Assembly (NCBI GenBank): GCA_026874595.1
Contig: CM049309.1
Coordinates: 4,130,076 to 4,194,075 of the forward strand
Origin: Sipunculus nudus
Lineage: Eukaryota > Annelida > Sipuncula > Golfingiida > Sipunculidae
DNA length: 64,000 nt
Reading direction: 5' to 3'
Below are positions 45,838-58,400 of the stretch, piece by piece. Positions within the stretch are counted from its first letter, which is position 1; each line of letters starts with the position of its first letter. Position numbers and translations under genes: made by a program. Under the pieces are notes generated by a model, which was given only the letters and a program-made list of their open reading frames with translations, ran no database searches and had not been told where the DNA came from.

Positions 45838-46097
45838 TTTAATAAAATATAACTGAAATGATTATTAAAATAATATTATAGAATATATTCATGAATGCAT
45901 TCATGAATACATTTTGAAAGTATTTGCACTGGTATTCAAATACTTTCATTTTTACCTGAATTCCCATTCTTATGCAAGAAATTTTATAATGGAGAACATA
46001 TTCATATTCATATTCATATATATTTGCCAAGTATTCGCACCATGTCTGGTATTTATTCAGTTTTAGCCAAACAATGATGTTGAGAATCCTGAATATA

Positions 46098-47635
46098 AAC
46101 AAAGGACCCATGGGTCACGACAACCAGCTTAAGTTTGAAATTTTTGCAAATGCAAAATATGAAAAATATTCTACTGTAATGTTTTTTATTTATATAGGCA
46201 TATGAGAAGCTAAGAGGAAAGGTTTGAGATACTGTGATGCATATGAAAAATTTGCAGATGGACAGGCAAGTGGACAGAATGGACTGATACCTTCATTTCA
46301 CTTTCAAGGGAATAATGCATTTAAGTTTATATATAACAACATGGCATCTACAAAATTATTCCTTGAATCCCTATTAAAACGTTTTGCACATTGGAGTTTT
46401 CAGTACATGCTTAATTTTATTCACCGAAATAAAATAAAAGATTCAGTACATTTGATAAAATAAAAACATCTTTTCAAATAAAGTATACACACTGTTGGTT
46501 GAATGAGGGACAAACAATATCATTATGCTAATTACAATCTCAGCTATAATTAATTACTGGAATTAATAGTCAATTTCACACCTGGTGAAGTTTTACTCTT
46601 CTGAAGTAAAGCATTACTTATCTGATGAACATCCACACTTTCATAGCAATACATCACTTTGTGGACACAATTAAATGTGCACTTTAATCATTGTGACCCC
46701 GGTGGTACAATACAAAATCTAAAATGTAGCATGTCCAAGAATAAAATAAAATACAGAAAAATATAACATTCATCTGGGGGGGGGGGGGGGGTGAGTGCAG
46801 GGCAGAGGGGAAGCCTGCTAGTAGTGGCCAAGCTGGGCCAAGGCAAGCTGCCTGGGGTGGGTTACATAATGCAAGTGAAGGCTGTACTACTAGGTGGGCC
46901 AGATGTTAACAACACTTGACATGGTGTATGAAAACTTGAATAAAAACTACTCTTTTCAAACAATTTCTTTGAAATTTCAGATTTTAAAAGATTAAATCCT
47001 TATGTATATATGCTGTGTAAATAAAATCAACAGTACTTACAGGGGAAAAAAGTGCCACTGCCAAATTTGGACAAAATTTAAGGTATTGATTTTTTATTTA
47101 TGCTAATAACTTAAACAGTTTGCAAAATTCAGATCTAATTTTAGGTAAACAATTGAATCTTGATTAAATAAAGTTATATTCCTGAAAAAGTCTCCAGCTT
47201 CAGCAATTCTCATGTTAAGTGAGCAAATATATTTCCTGATTTTTAAAACATTGCATTATATTTGGGCCTATAACTTCAAAATAATACCCAATACTGACCT
47301 AATTTTTTGGTATGTGCACATAAAATGTATAGAAGAATATGAATGCTAAATCTGATCAAAAACAGATCAGTGGTTTTGATATTAAGCAGCCTTGAAGTGT
47401 AACAATGGCTTTTTTATGGAAAACGGAGGTTTTTCCTTAATATCTCGAAGGAACGAAGTTCTAATGACCCAATTTTTGGTATGGTAGGAGATTTCGAGGA
47501 TATCTAATGGTATGCAAAATTTTGGATTCGTAGGTCCAACAGTTTTAAAACGTGCCCTGTTAACGGACGGATGGACGGACGGACGGACAAAGGACCACGA
47601 CTATAGCTCAAATGACTTATAGTCAGCTGAGCTAA
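46098..47635 (+). mobile_element. dispersed element, family A copy 3
   Basis: Begins AACAAAGGACCCATGGGTCA and ends GGACGGACGGACAAAGGACC … AGTCAGCTGAGCTAA, the family termini. The body differs from the other copies and includes a run of 16 G at 46776-46791. No open reading frame of note. Confidence 0.6.
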
Positions 47636-48555
47636 AAAAGTCTGGTTTATTAAATGGGGAACAAATAAATATCTTATGATTTTGAAAAAGAATTTCATGT
47701 TAATGGTCATTTTCAGCTAAATGACTGACATGCACTCTGATTTAAATAACTAACATAAAAAATAACAAATAAATAACAATTTATTTTACAATTGAATTTA
47801 TTATTCAGGCAATATTTAAAAAATTCTCTCTTTCATGCTGTCATTACAAAAACAAGTATAAAATCTTTTGAAAAAGATAATGAACCTCCCTAAAAAGATT
47901 GAAGAAAATACACTAGTGTGAAACATCCAATTCAATCATTTATCATACATGTACCCCTTTTTTTTATCTCTCATATAGTACAAAATCAATTTAATAAATA
48001 TTCATACTCTTGAAAGATACTGCTCTTTCATTAAGTTTAAATCTGTGACACTGAAACAAGAAATACAGTAAGCAATTATTACTGAAACACAAAATAGGGA
48101 GGCCATTATGTCTTTTCATACCTGATTCAAAAAGTTACAAATTTCAATACCTGTAAAAAAAAAGGAAAAAAATTTTATTTTTTAATTATGGCAATCCTTG
48201 TCCAAGTAGCCAGAGGACTTTTCTGTCTGGTTGTCACAGAGGCATTTCTGGGAGATTTAATTTCAGATAATCAAATTGTAACAAAATTCTAATTATGTAA
48301 GGAATGATACGTGAAAATAATACAGATCTAGGGAGGAATATGCTCCTGCATTAAAAGCAAAAGGGAATTTCTATTTGGCTCTTCCTTTCCAACTCAAAAC
48401 CATCTAACCACTTGATGTATGTGGACATTACAAGTACAATCATTGTGAGTAGGTGTTCAGATCCTCATTTCAAGGCACAGCATAATAAAAGCACAGATGT
48501 TAAATCTTAAATACACAACTAAACACAAACTGAAGCAATAAACAACACCAATATA
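47636..48555. other. intergenic, nothing recognised
   Basis: AT-rich stretch between a family A element and the 31-bp minisatellite. No exon, RNA gene or repeat unit seen. Confidence 0.5.
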
Positions 48556-48559
48556 AGCT

Positions 48560-49870
48560 GTAATTGATCAGTCAGGAATCTTGTTCAATTGTAAGAGATA
48601 AGTCATGATCCTTGTCATACTGTCAGTGATCAGTCATGATCCTTGTCCAGCTGATAGTGATCAGTCATTGTCATGATCCCTGTCAAGCTGTTAGTGATCA
48701 GTCCTGATCTTTGTCCAGCTGTCAGTGATCAGTCCTGATCTTTGTCTAGCTGTGAATGATCAGTCATGATCTCTGTCTAGCTGTGAATTATCAGTCATGA
48801 TCTTTGTCCAGCTGTGAGTGATCAGTCCTGTTTCTTGTCCAGCTGTGAGTGATCAGTACTAAACTTTTTTTTGCTGTGAGTGATCAGTCATGATCTTGGT
48901 TCAGCTGTGAATGATTAGTCCTGATCTCTGTCTAGCTGTGAGTGATCAGTCCTGATCTTTGTCCAACTGTGAGTGATCAGTCCTGATCCTTGTCCAGCTG
49001 TGAGTGATCAGTCATGATCTTTGTCCAGCTGTGAATGATCAGTCCTGATCTTTGTGCAGCAGTTAGTGATCAGTCCTGATCATTGTCCAGCTGTGAGTGA
49101 TCAGTCATGATCTTTGTCCAGCTGTGAGTGATCAGTCATGATCTCTGTCTAGCTGTGAGTGAAGAGTCCTGATCTTTGTCCAGCTGTGAGTGATCTGTCA
49201 TGATCCTTTTCCAGCTGTGAGTGATCAGTCCTGATCTTTGTCCAGCTGTGAATGATCAGTCCTGATCTTTGTGCAGCAGTTAGTGATCAGTCCTGATCAT
49301 TGTCCAGCTGTGAGTGATCAGTCCTGATCTTTGTGCAGCTGTGAGTGATCAGTCCTGATCTTTGTGCAGCTGTGAGTGATCAGTCCTGATCCTTATCCAG
49401 CTGTGAGTGATCTGTCATGATCCTTTTCCAGCTGTGAGTGATCAGTCCTGATCTTTGTCCAGCTGTGAGTGATCAGTCCTGATCTTTGTGCAGCAGTTAG
49501 TATTCAGTCCTGATCCTTATCCAGCTGTGAGTGATCTGTCATGATCCTTTTCCAGCTGTGAGTGATCAGTCATGATCTTTTTCCAGCTGTGAGTGATTAG
49601 TCCTGATCTTTGTCCAGCCGTGAGTGATCAGTCCTGATCTTTTTCCAGCTGTGAGTGATCAGTCATGATCTTTGTCCGGCTGTTAGTGATCAGTCATGAT
49701 TTTGTCTTGCTGTGAATGATCAGCCCTGATCTTTGTCCAGCTGTGAGTGATCAGTCATGACCTTTGTCAAGCTGTAAGTGATCAGTCCTGACCTTTGTCC
49801 AGCTGGAAGTATTCATTTATGATATATGCCTATCTCTGAATGATCAGTCCTGATCCTTGTCAAGCTTTAA
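48560..49870 (+). repeat. 31-bp minisatellite (about 42 units)
   Basis: The unit is CTGTGAGTGATCAGTCCTGA-TCTTTGTCCAG with many substitutions. Blocks such as GTGCAGCAGTTAGTGATCAG and CTTTTCCAGCTGTGAGTGAT recur at several positions, showing multi-unit duplication. It abuts the decayed exon-like segment at 49890-50207. Confidence 0.92.
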
Positions 49871-49889
49871 TTGATCGTTAGTGAACCTT

Positions 49890-50207
49890 ATCATGACAGA
49901 GCCAGTTTGGATACCTCCATGTGTATCGGTGACCCTCTCAGAGAGTTCCTTGGTAAAGTTCTGTAATCAGCGCTGTTACATCTGACTGACATGGTCTAGC
50001 ATTCCTGCACCATGGATGTTGTTGTCCAGTTCCTCCACCATGTCTTGAAAAGCCTCCATGATCTGACACTGCTGACTGAAGGTACAACAGTTCCCGCTGA
50101 GAGTTAGCCATCGTACAAGTATATACCTTGTGCGGCTGACAAATAGAGTACACCAGTGTTCAGCAACCTCCAGCAGCTTTCTCCATGGTATTCTGTTCAT
50201 ACTGAAA
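49890..50207 (-). pseudogene. decayed exon-like segment of an unidentified gene
   Basis: Behind a good acceptor (gttttgttttcag|TATG) the minus strand reads MNRIPWRKLLEVAEHWCTLF and later QCQIMEAFQDMVEELDNNIH, AGMLDHVSQM. Two in-frame stops (TAA, TGA within 12 nt) follow, then the same frame continues LQNFTKELSERVTDTHGG. The coherent helical, charged composition on both sides of the stops suggests a former coding region. I cannot name the family. A 51-nt intron (gtatat…cttcag) inside it is possible but unusually short. Confidence 0.4.
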
Positions 50208-50249
50208 ACAAAACAGATACCATATAATGATATATACTCCAAAGTAGTC

Positions 50250-52237
50250 ATTAATTATCTGTGTTTTTTAAATACTTTTTCATCTGTATATGATATGATT
50301 GTTACAATTGGTAAACGTGCTTTTTGGCTACATATAAGGCTGTGGAATTTCTGACTGAATGTAAACTGACTCTGATGGATTTAAGATACTTCAATGTGTT
50401 ATGTAGTCAAAAGATATATATTTGTTACTTGGTAATCATGTTTTCTTTAACCCTGATTGAAGTAGGTTTATTGTTTTCACTCAATTCTGTATGTGTGTCA
50501 GTGTGTATTGAAACACATCTGAAGAACATTATCACAGATGTGACTGAAATTTGACATAAAGGTTTGGAGTGGCAATATGTCAAAGTGCCTTATTAAATAC
50601 TGGTGTGGCTCCTTATTTAAATAACCCGAGGATGAGCTGTTTATGGTTTTTGGCAGCATTATTCATCTCTAGGACTTAAAAGTTGTGACCCTCTAGCCAA
50701 CGGCAGAACAATGACATCAAATCATGTTCAGTTCACCTGAAGGTCAGCAGCAAATCAAGGTATAATATTGTGTAGAAGTTGATCAATGTGTACATATTAA
50801 TGTCCAGGTGTGTTTTTTCGAGATATTTTCAAAGAAAATAAGTGTGTAGGAATGATGATATGTTATCGTCCAACATGCAAGGGCAGCATCTTTGAGCACC
50901 ATCTACAGTGCAGGGTTTCTGTCCCCTTTTGGATGTTTTTACATTTTACATTGTGATTGTCTAATTTTAGAATCTTGATGCAGGTTCGTCAAGTAGACTG
51001 GAACATATAGAATACCATGTAAAAAACTATCTGAGGCAAAACAAATACTTGGAGTGTAAGAGTTGGCTGAAGTGTTGTGAGTCGGGCAATATGAAAACTA
51101 TTAACTTTGGACAATAGTGTATAAGGCAGATCAATAAAAACTTCCTCCAAACCCCTGATTTCCTTGTCCTTATTCAATTTTTTAACAGAACTCTCTGAGA
51201 AAAAATGTTCAACTCAGAATTTAGTAGTGGTAGGAATTGGTTGTAAAATCATATTTGATGACTGATAGATAAACAAGAACTCTGCAAATGTTTATAATAA
51301 GCCCGCATGAATCTGCTGACCTGTGACTTCATTAAATATGCATGAATTTTTATGAGTAGGTAATTCAAATGAGTAACTCTATTGGTAAATATGTATAATG
51401 AGTTTCCTGAAAATCTGTAGGATATTTGGTAAGTCAACAATGTGCCTCCACAGTGCGGTGACCTCTGACCTCATTTAATGTGCATGGATTTTGCTGGAAA
51501 ACGATCTTATTGATTAACATTTCTGATGAGTTTTATCAAAACCCTTCATATTCTTCTTAAGTTATCGCAGTGACACTAAAAAGTAACTGACAGACGGTGG
51601 GTATACCAAAATACTCCCATCATAATTAAGATGGGCGTATAAAAACAACAGATGATTGATTATTAATCAATTATTTTATGTACTATCTATGTTACCATGA
51701 AATATGCTGTATAGAATTAAATCAAAATATTGACCGAGTCTATCTTGTACATCACACTGTTGACACATTTATTAGTTGCACATGGAAAAGCTTTAATGGT
51801 GTTCACTGTTTGGTGCCCTGTCTTTCTTATATCTCTAACAGAATCAGAATATTTTATCAAGATAACATGACTTCTTTGGATGTGCCTTCATAATCCTTTA
51901 TGAACGATTATGCAAAAATGCATTTTGAAAGAAAGTGACCAATCATCGATACTATCATTTATTTGGCACACCACTAGAATTTAGTAATACAGCTCAGACT
52001 TGAGGCTGACCTAGTAACTAATACAGACAGTAAGACACTTATGCATGGGTTTTTACAGAAATTTACTTGTCCCTACTTCTTAGCAAACAGCAGCATTCAC
52101 ATTGTGGATAGGTAACTTTGCATCTATTTGTAAAATATGCAAAAGGGATGCATGTACATCCATGCGTGTTAAATACATATACATGGAGGATGAATTTGCA
52201 TGTGTGTAAATTACAACTGGCAGATATATGTCCCAAC
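50250..52237. other. intergenic, nothing recognised
   Basis: AT-rich; a common dispersed-repeat end (TGGGTATACCAAAATACTCC) is suspected near 51590. No coding exon or RNA gene is supported. Confidence 0.45.
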
Positions 52238-52430
52238 TGGAAGCTGAGAGGTAAAACACTTGGCTCTTTCCACTGGTGACTGGGTTTGATCCCCAGCATG
52301 GCTATGAGAGTGGGTTGCAGTGGCATGTCCAAGGTCAGTGGTTTTTTCCTGATTCTCCGGTTTCCTCCACCTTTGGACACTTCCGAAATTCACCGCCTGA
52401 GCCATGGAGAGTGCTCAGTATTAATTATAA
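52238..52430 (+). mobile_element. tRNA-derived SINE
   Basis: A degenerate Pol III promoter is visible: an A-box-like AAGCTGAGAGG near 52240 and B box GGTTTGATCCC at 52283-52293. It is followed by a SINE-style body with TTCTCCGGTTTCCTCCACCT. Target duplications were not found, so the ends are approximate. Confidence 0.6.
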
Positions 52431-52734
52431 TAACTATTTGTACAATCAATGTCATATATCTTTCAATTCAACATTCTTCTATATTCTTCTCCATAATCTG
52501 TTATTAAATGAATCTCGACTACTGGGGTTATGAACTTATAATACAAATTACAAATGCCTTGGGGCAAGTACTCTAACAAGACTTGAAACTAATAAACCAA
52601 AATTATACAAATAACAGGCTCATACCATGAATTTCACAATAAAAGCCCACAAAAACCACTGATGAGAGGTACACAATTGTGCTACTGAGGCAGAAGATTG
52701 ACATCTACAATTAACAATAAATATTTAAATCTAT

Positions 52735-55455
52735 ACAAAGAGCAGGTCACTGCAATATGTACACGTGAGGTACGACTCTAAACATAGGTCACTGCAATAT
52801 GTACACGTGAGGTACGATTCTAAACATATAGGTCCCTGCAATATGTACACGTGAGGTACGACTCTAAACATATAGGTCCCTGCAATATGTACACGTGAGG
52901 TACGATTCTAAACATAGGTCACTGCAATATGTACACGTGAGGTACGATTCTAAACATATAGGTCCCTGCAATATGTACACATGAGGTACGATTCTAAACA
53001 TAGGTCACTGCAATATGTACACGTGAGGTACGACTCTAAACATAGGTCACTGCAATATGTACACGTGAGGTACGATTCTAAACATATAGGTCACTGCAAT
53101 ATGTACACGTGAGGTACGACTCTAAACATAGGTCACTGCAATATGTACACGTGAGGTACGATTCTAAACATATAGGTCCCTGCAATATGTACACGTGAGG
53201 TACGATTCTAAACATATAGGTCCCTGCAATATGTACATGTGAGGTACGATTCTAAACATATAGGTCCCTGCAATATGTACACGTGAGGTACGATTCTAAA
53301 CATATAGGTCCCTGCAATATGTACATGTGAGGTACGATTCTAAACATATAGCTCCCTGCAATATGTACACGTGAGGTACGATTCTAAACATATAGCTCCC
53401 TGCAATATGTACATGTGAGGTACGATTCTAAACATATAGCTCCCTGCAATATGTACACGTGAGGTACGATTCTAAACATATAGGTCCCTGCAATATGTAC
53501 ACGTGAGGTACGATTCTAAACATATAGGTCCCTGCAATATGTACACGTGAGGTACGACTCTAAACATAGGTCACTGCAATATGTACACGTGAGGTACGAT
53601 TCTAAACATATAGGTTCCTGCAATATGTACACGTGAGGTACGATTCTAAACATATAGGTCCCTGCAATATGTACACGTGAGGTACGATTCTAAACATATA
53701 GGTCCCTGCAATATGTACACGTGAGGTACGATTCTAAACATATAGGTCACTGCAATATGTACACGTGAGGTACGACTCTAAACATAGGTCACTGCAATAT
53801 GTACACGTGAGGTACGATTCTAAACATATAGGTCCCTGCAATATGTACACGTGAGGTACGATTCTAAACATATAGGTCCCTGCAATATGTACATGTGAGG
53901 TACGATTCTAAACATATAGGTCCCTGCAATATGTACACGTGAGGTACGATTCTAAACATATAGGTCCCTGCAATATGTACATGTGAGGTACAATTCTAAA
54001 CATATAGGTCCCTGCAATATGTACACGTGAGGTACGATTCTAAACATATAGCTCCCTGCAATATGTACACGTGAGGTACGATTCTAAACATATAGCTCCC
54101 TGCAATATGTACACGTGAGGTACGATTCTAAACATATAGCTCCCTGCAATATGTACACGTGAGGTACGATTCTAAACATGTAGGTCCCTGCAATATGTAC
54201 ACGTGAGGTACGATTCTAAACATATAGGTCCCTGCAATATGTACACGTGAGGTACGATTCTAAACATATAGGTCCCTGCAATATGTACACGTGAGGTACG
54301 ATTCTAAACATATAGCACCCTGCAATATGTACACGTGAGGTACAATTCTAAACATATAGGTACCTGCAATATGTACACGTGAGGTATGATTCTAAACATA
54401 TAGGTCCCTGCAATATGTACACGTGAGGTACGATTCTAAACATATAGGTCCCTGCAATATGTACATGTGAGGTACGATTCTAAACATATAGGTCCCTGCA
54501 ATATGTACACGTGAGGTACGATTCTAAACATAAAGGTCCCTGCAATATGTACACGTGAGGTACGATTCTAAACATATAGGTCCCCGCAATATGTACACGT
54601 GAGGTACGATTCTAAACATATAGGTCCCCGCAATATGTACACGTGAGGTATGATTCTAAACATATAGGTCCCTGCAATATGTACATGTGAGGTACGATTC
54701 TAAACATATAGGTCCCTGCAATATTTACATGTGAGGTACGATTCTAAACATATAGGTCCCTGCAATATGTACATGTGAGGTACGATTCTAAACATATAGG
54801 TACCTGCAATATGTACATGTGAGGTACGATTCTAAACATATAGGTACCTGCAATTTGTGCACGTGAGGTACGATTCTAAACATATAGGTCCCTGCAATAT
54901 GTACATGTGAGGTACGATTCTAAACGTATAGGTCCCTGCAATATGTACATGTGAGGTACGATTCTAAACATATAGGTCCCTGCAATATGTACACGTGAGG
55001 TACGATTCTAAACATATAGCTCCCTGCAATATGTACACGTGAGGTACGATTCTAAACATATAGGTCCCTGCAATATGTACACGTGAGGTACGATTCTAAA
55101 CATTTAGCTCCCTGCAATATGTACACGTGAGGTACGATTCTAAATATATAGCTCCCTGCAATATGTACAAGTGAGGTACGATTCTAAACATATAGCTCCC
55201 TGCAATATGTACACGTGAGGTACGATTCTAAACATATAGGTCCTTGCAATATGTACACGTGAGGTACGATTCTAAACATATAGGTCCCTGGAATATGTAC
55301 ACGTGAGGTACGATTCTAAACATATAGTTCCCTGCAATATGTACACATGAGGTACGATTCTAAACATATAGGTCCCTGGAATATGTACACGTGAGGTACG
55401 ATTCTAAACATAAAGGTCCCTGCAATATGTACGTGTGAGGTACCACCCTAAACAT
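52735..55455 (+). repeat. 44-bp minisatellite with an E-box in each unit (about 62 units)
   Basis: The unit is GGTCCCTGCAATATGTACAC-GTGAGGTACGATTCTAAACATATA; a shorter form lacking TA recurs near the left end. Most units carry CACGTG. The common variants are CATGTG, CACATG, TACAATT and TATGATT, which are C-to-T or G-to-A changes at its CpGs. Confidence 0.95.
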
Positions 55456-58400
55456 AGTTGTCCTTTTGACTGGTATAGCCATAAACACACCTGTCACAGA
55501 GCATATCTAAGTCACTTAAGTATCAAAAGGGACTGATGTTAAACCAATGGTAAAACAGAACCTGGAGCTAGAGTGTGTCTGATTGAATCTTAATATCATG
55601 ATAACAATACTTAGTTTATATTGCTAACGAGTTTTAGGGTGGCAGGCTCTGGAATGATGAAAGTCACAGTGCCAACGCTAGCACAATACAAATTTTCTCC
55701 GTCTTCTGAATGTTGAAAAAGTAATAGAAAAGGTACATGATATGTCTTACAAAAAATTCATTGTCACTTTTCCTTCCAATCATCATAAATGATTTTGCTA
55801 CCAATATAACACTAATCTCGGGTGAAATATTCAGTCGACTGCTATTCAAACAAATAAAGACCGAAATCAAGCCAATATTATAATACATTCACATGGGCAT
55901 TCACAGGAAATATCAACTCCATCACTGATAGAATGGCAAAGTTTGTATTGGAGTTCCATGAACATTTACAAACACTTAAGTCAGAAGCCCAGTTTAAAGT
56001 GGTCAGTGCGCATGTGTATTTGCCTGGTGACCCCTATATCAGCTCGCATGCAGCCAATGCCAATATTTGCTGATGCAGGCTGTAATGCATTAAGAGGGCA
56101 CACTCCAAGGTTTGAATGAAGCTAAAAATCAATAAGGACATCTTTCACTGGGATCACCTGAGCCAGTATTCAGGCCGGCGGCTGGTAGCCGGGGCCGGCT
56201 AATGCCATGCGCATGCATGCATGCTAGCAGCAAATGCAGTCCTGCTCAAGGGATACTGTGCGCTGCATGTCAGCAGCAATCTATTTTAGGAGGCAGCTAG
56301 GGTGTCTCCAGAGATCGGGATAATTAAGTTGGCTGGTGCTAAAACCATCTGCTGTCCCGTTATTGCTCTCTCATGATATAAGTCCAAGTCAAATTGTGAA
56401 AATTAATCTGCATGCTCAAGTAACCCTCACCGCTAACGCAAATTTTTACAGAATGAAAGGGCACTGTAAACGCTGGATCTCTTAAAATTCATGTGATATC
56501 ACATGCTTTCATTGTAATCTTTTTTTCGAATTAATCTGAAACTGGAGCATCATGCAGGTTGGATGTTCACAGTATGTAGACCAGATGAACTTACATGGAA
56601 GCTTTAATTTTGTGAAGAATTTGTTACTTTATGTCTGTAATTATTGTAAAGCTGCACAATTCTAGCACTTAACACATATTAAAAAGAAAAACATTTATTA
56701 CTTCCCTCATTCAAAACATTTTAGCCTGCGTTCTAATTTCCTTTTTTAATGTATCAGACACAAGACCTTACCGGTGGTGGTGGAAACAGACTTTTTATAT
56801 TAAAAGTGATACACAGTTTCAGATGACTATGTAATACTATAGTAATTAGTAGTAGAATGGTGGGTTTGATCATATCTTTCCTTTAAAATCTGTTATGTTC
56901 AAAAAGGGGATCATACCAAGGATTATGGATTCTCAGTTTTATTTAAGCCTTTAAACTCCAATACCGCCTTGGCGGGCGCACGGTTTGTCACAGGCCTAGA
57001 ATTCAAAGGCGCCTGCCAGGGCGCGCTAAAGCCCATTTTACATACCCGTATTTGGGGCAAGTTTTGGGGGTGAAATATCTATTGTCATCTATCATATTTG
57101 TACTTAAATGAAAGAGCAGAACGTAAAGAGTTGTTCTAACATGTGACCAAGATCCAAACTGGCGCGGACGCCGACTTGTTGGAAAAAAATAAAAATGATT
57201 GACTTTCACTCACGTGGCCTTGTTACGTGGGCCCTGGTAACATGTCGCCTGCGAGAGTAAAATCAGACACTTTCGCTAAATTCATCAGAAATCGGTAAAT
57301 CACTAAATGTTGGCTATCAATTCCAGTGAGAAAACCAAGTGCAATGTATTTACAGAGTTAACTTCCGTTAAATATTTCCAAGATCATATATTATCCCTTT
57401 TTTTTATTGGTTTAACTTGTGACCAATGATCGCCGTCCGACTGACTGACGCGTTTGACAGACACCACGCACGTGATCTGAGTGACCTCCTAATTGTGTCA
57501 TGTAATGGCACTGGAAAACCATGTTTTACCGATATCATATAATAAGATGAGTATTTATTTTAAATATTAACATATTTTCATAAATAAAAATCGAATATAC
57601 TGTCATATATCATGTCGTATATATATGTGATGTCTGATTGTTTACTAGTGATCATTTCTGTGCCAAACATTCTATGTACAATCGTTATCGGGCACAATCG
57701 GCCGTGCACAAGAACTGTCAATCATTCTAAGAGACTTTATGAATTGAAAATAAAATTGATACCGTCTTAACTTAGAAAGAGCCAGATAATTTTCCAGTGT
57801 AAAATATAATGATAATATACTTCATGAAATATTGATGTAATTATTATACGACGTACGTGGAACTGCACGCTTACACCCAGATCTTTGAATATGTAAGACA
57901 AGACAGTAAGTGACTTATACGCTTGAACAAATATGTATTAATACGGTTTCAACACTTACTGAACAGATTTTACAAATTTGTATATGTGTAGTACTTTCTG
58001 TATATGTATAGGCTACATGTGTACGTGCACGTGTGTGCACTTTTGTGTGTGCATGTGTGTGTATATAGGCCTATAGGCCTATATATATACACATGTATAT
58101 AGTATGTGCGTATTATAATTTTCATTAGTGATTGAAAAAAGCACTGTCACTGCCAGTGAAACAGATTTTGGGAGGAGCTGCAAAACATCCTTAAATATAT
58201 ATGGCACATAGCAAATAAAATTATAAAACTATAACCTATTATATTATGAATTGAAGTAAATAATTTTTTTTGGTAGGCCTAATACATGTTTGCCTATAAC
58301 AGGCTATTCATTGTTGTAAGGAATAGTACTGCGTTAAACTTTTGTACCTTTTAAACATAAAATCTTACCACTAATACCAGAACTTATAACTCCTTTTTAC

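Noticed and set aside
46224-46463. 79-codon plus frame (MRYCDAYEKFADGQ)
   Set aside because: It lies inside a family A repeat copy without homologue or splice context.
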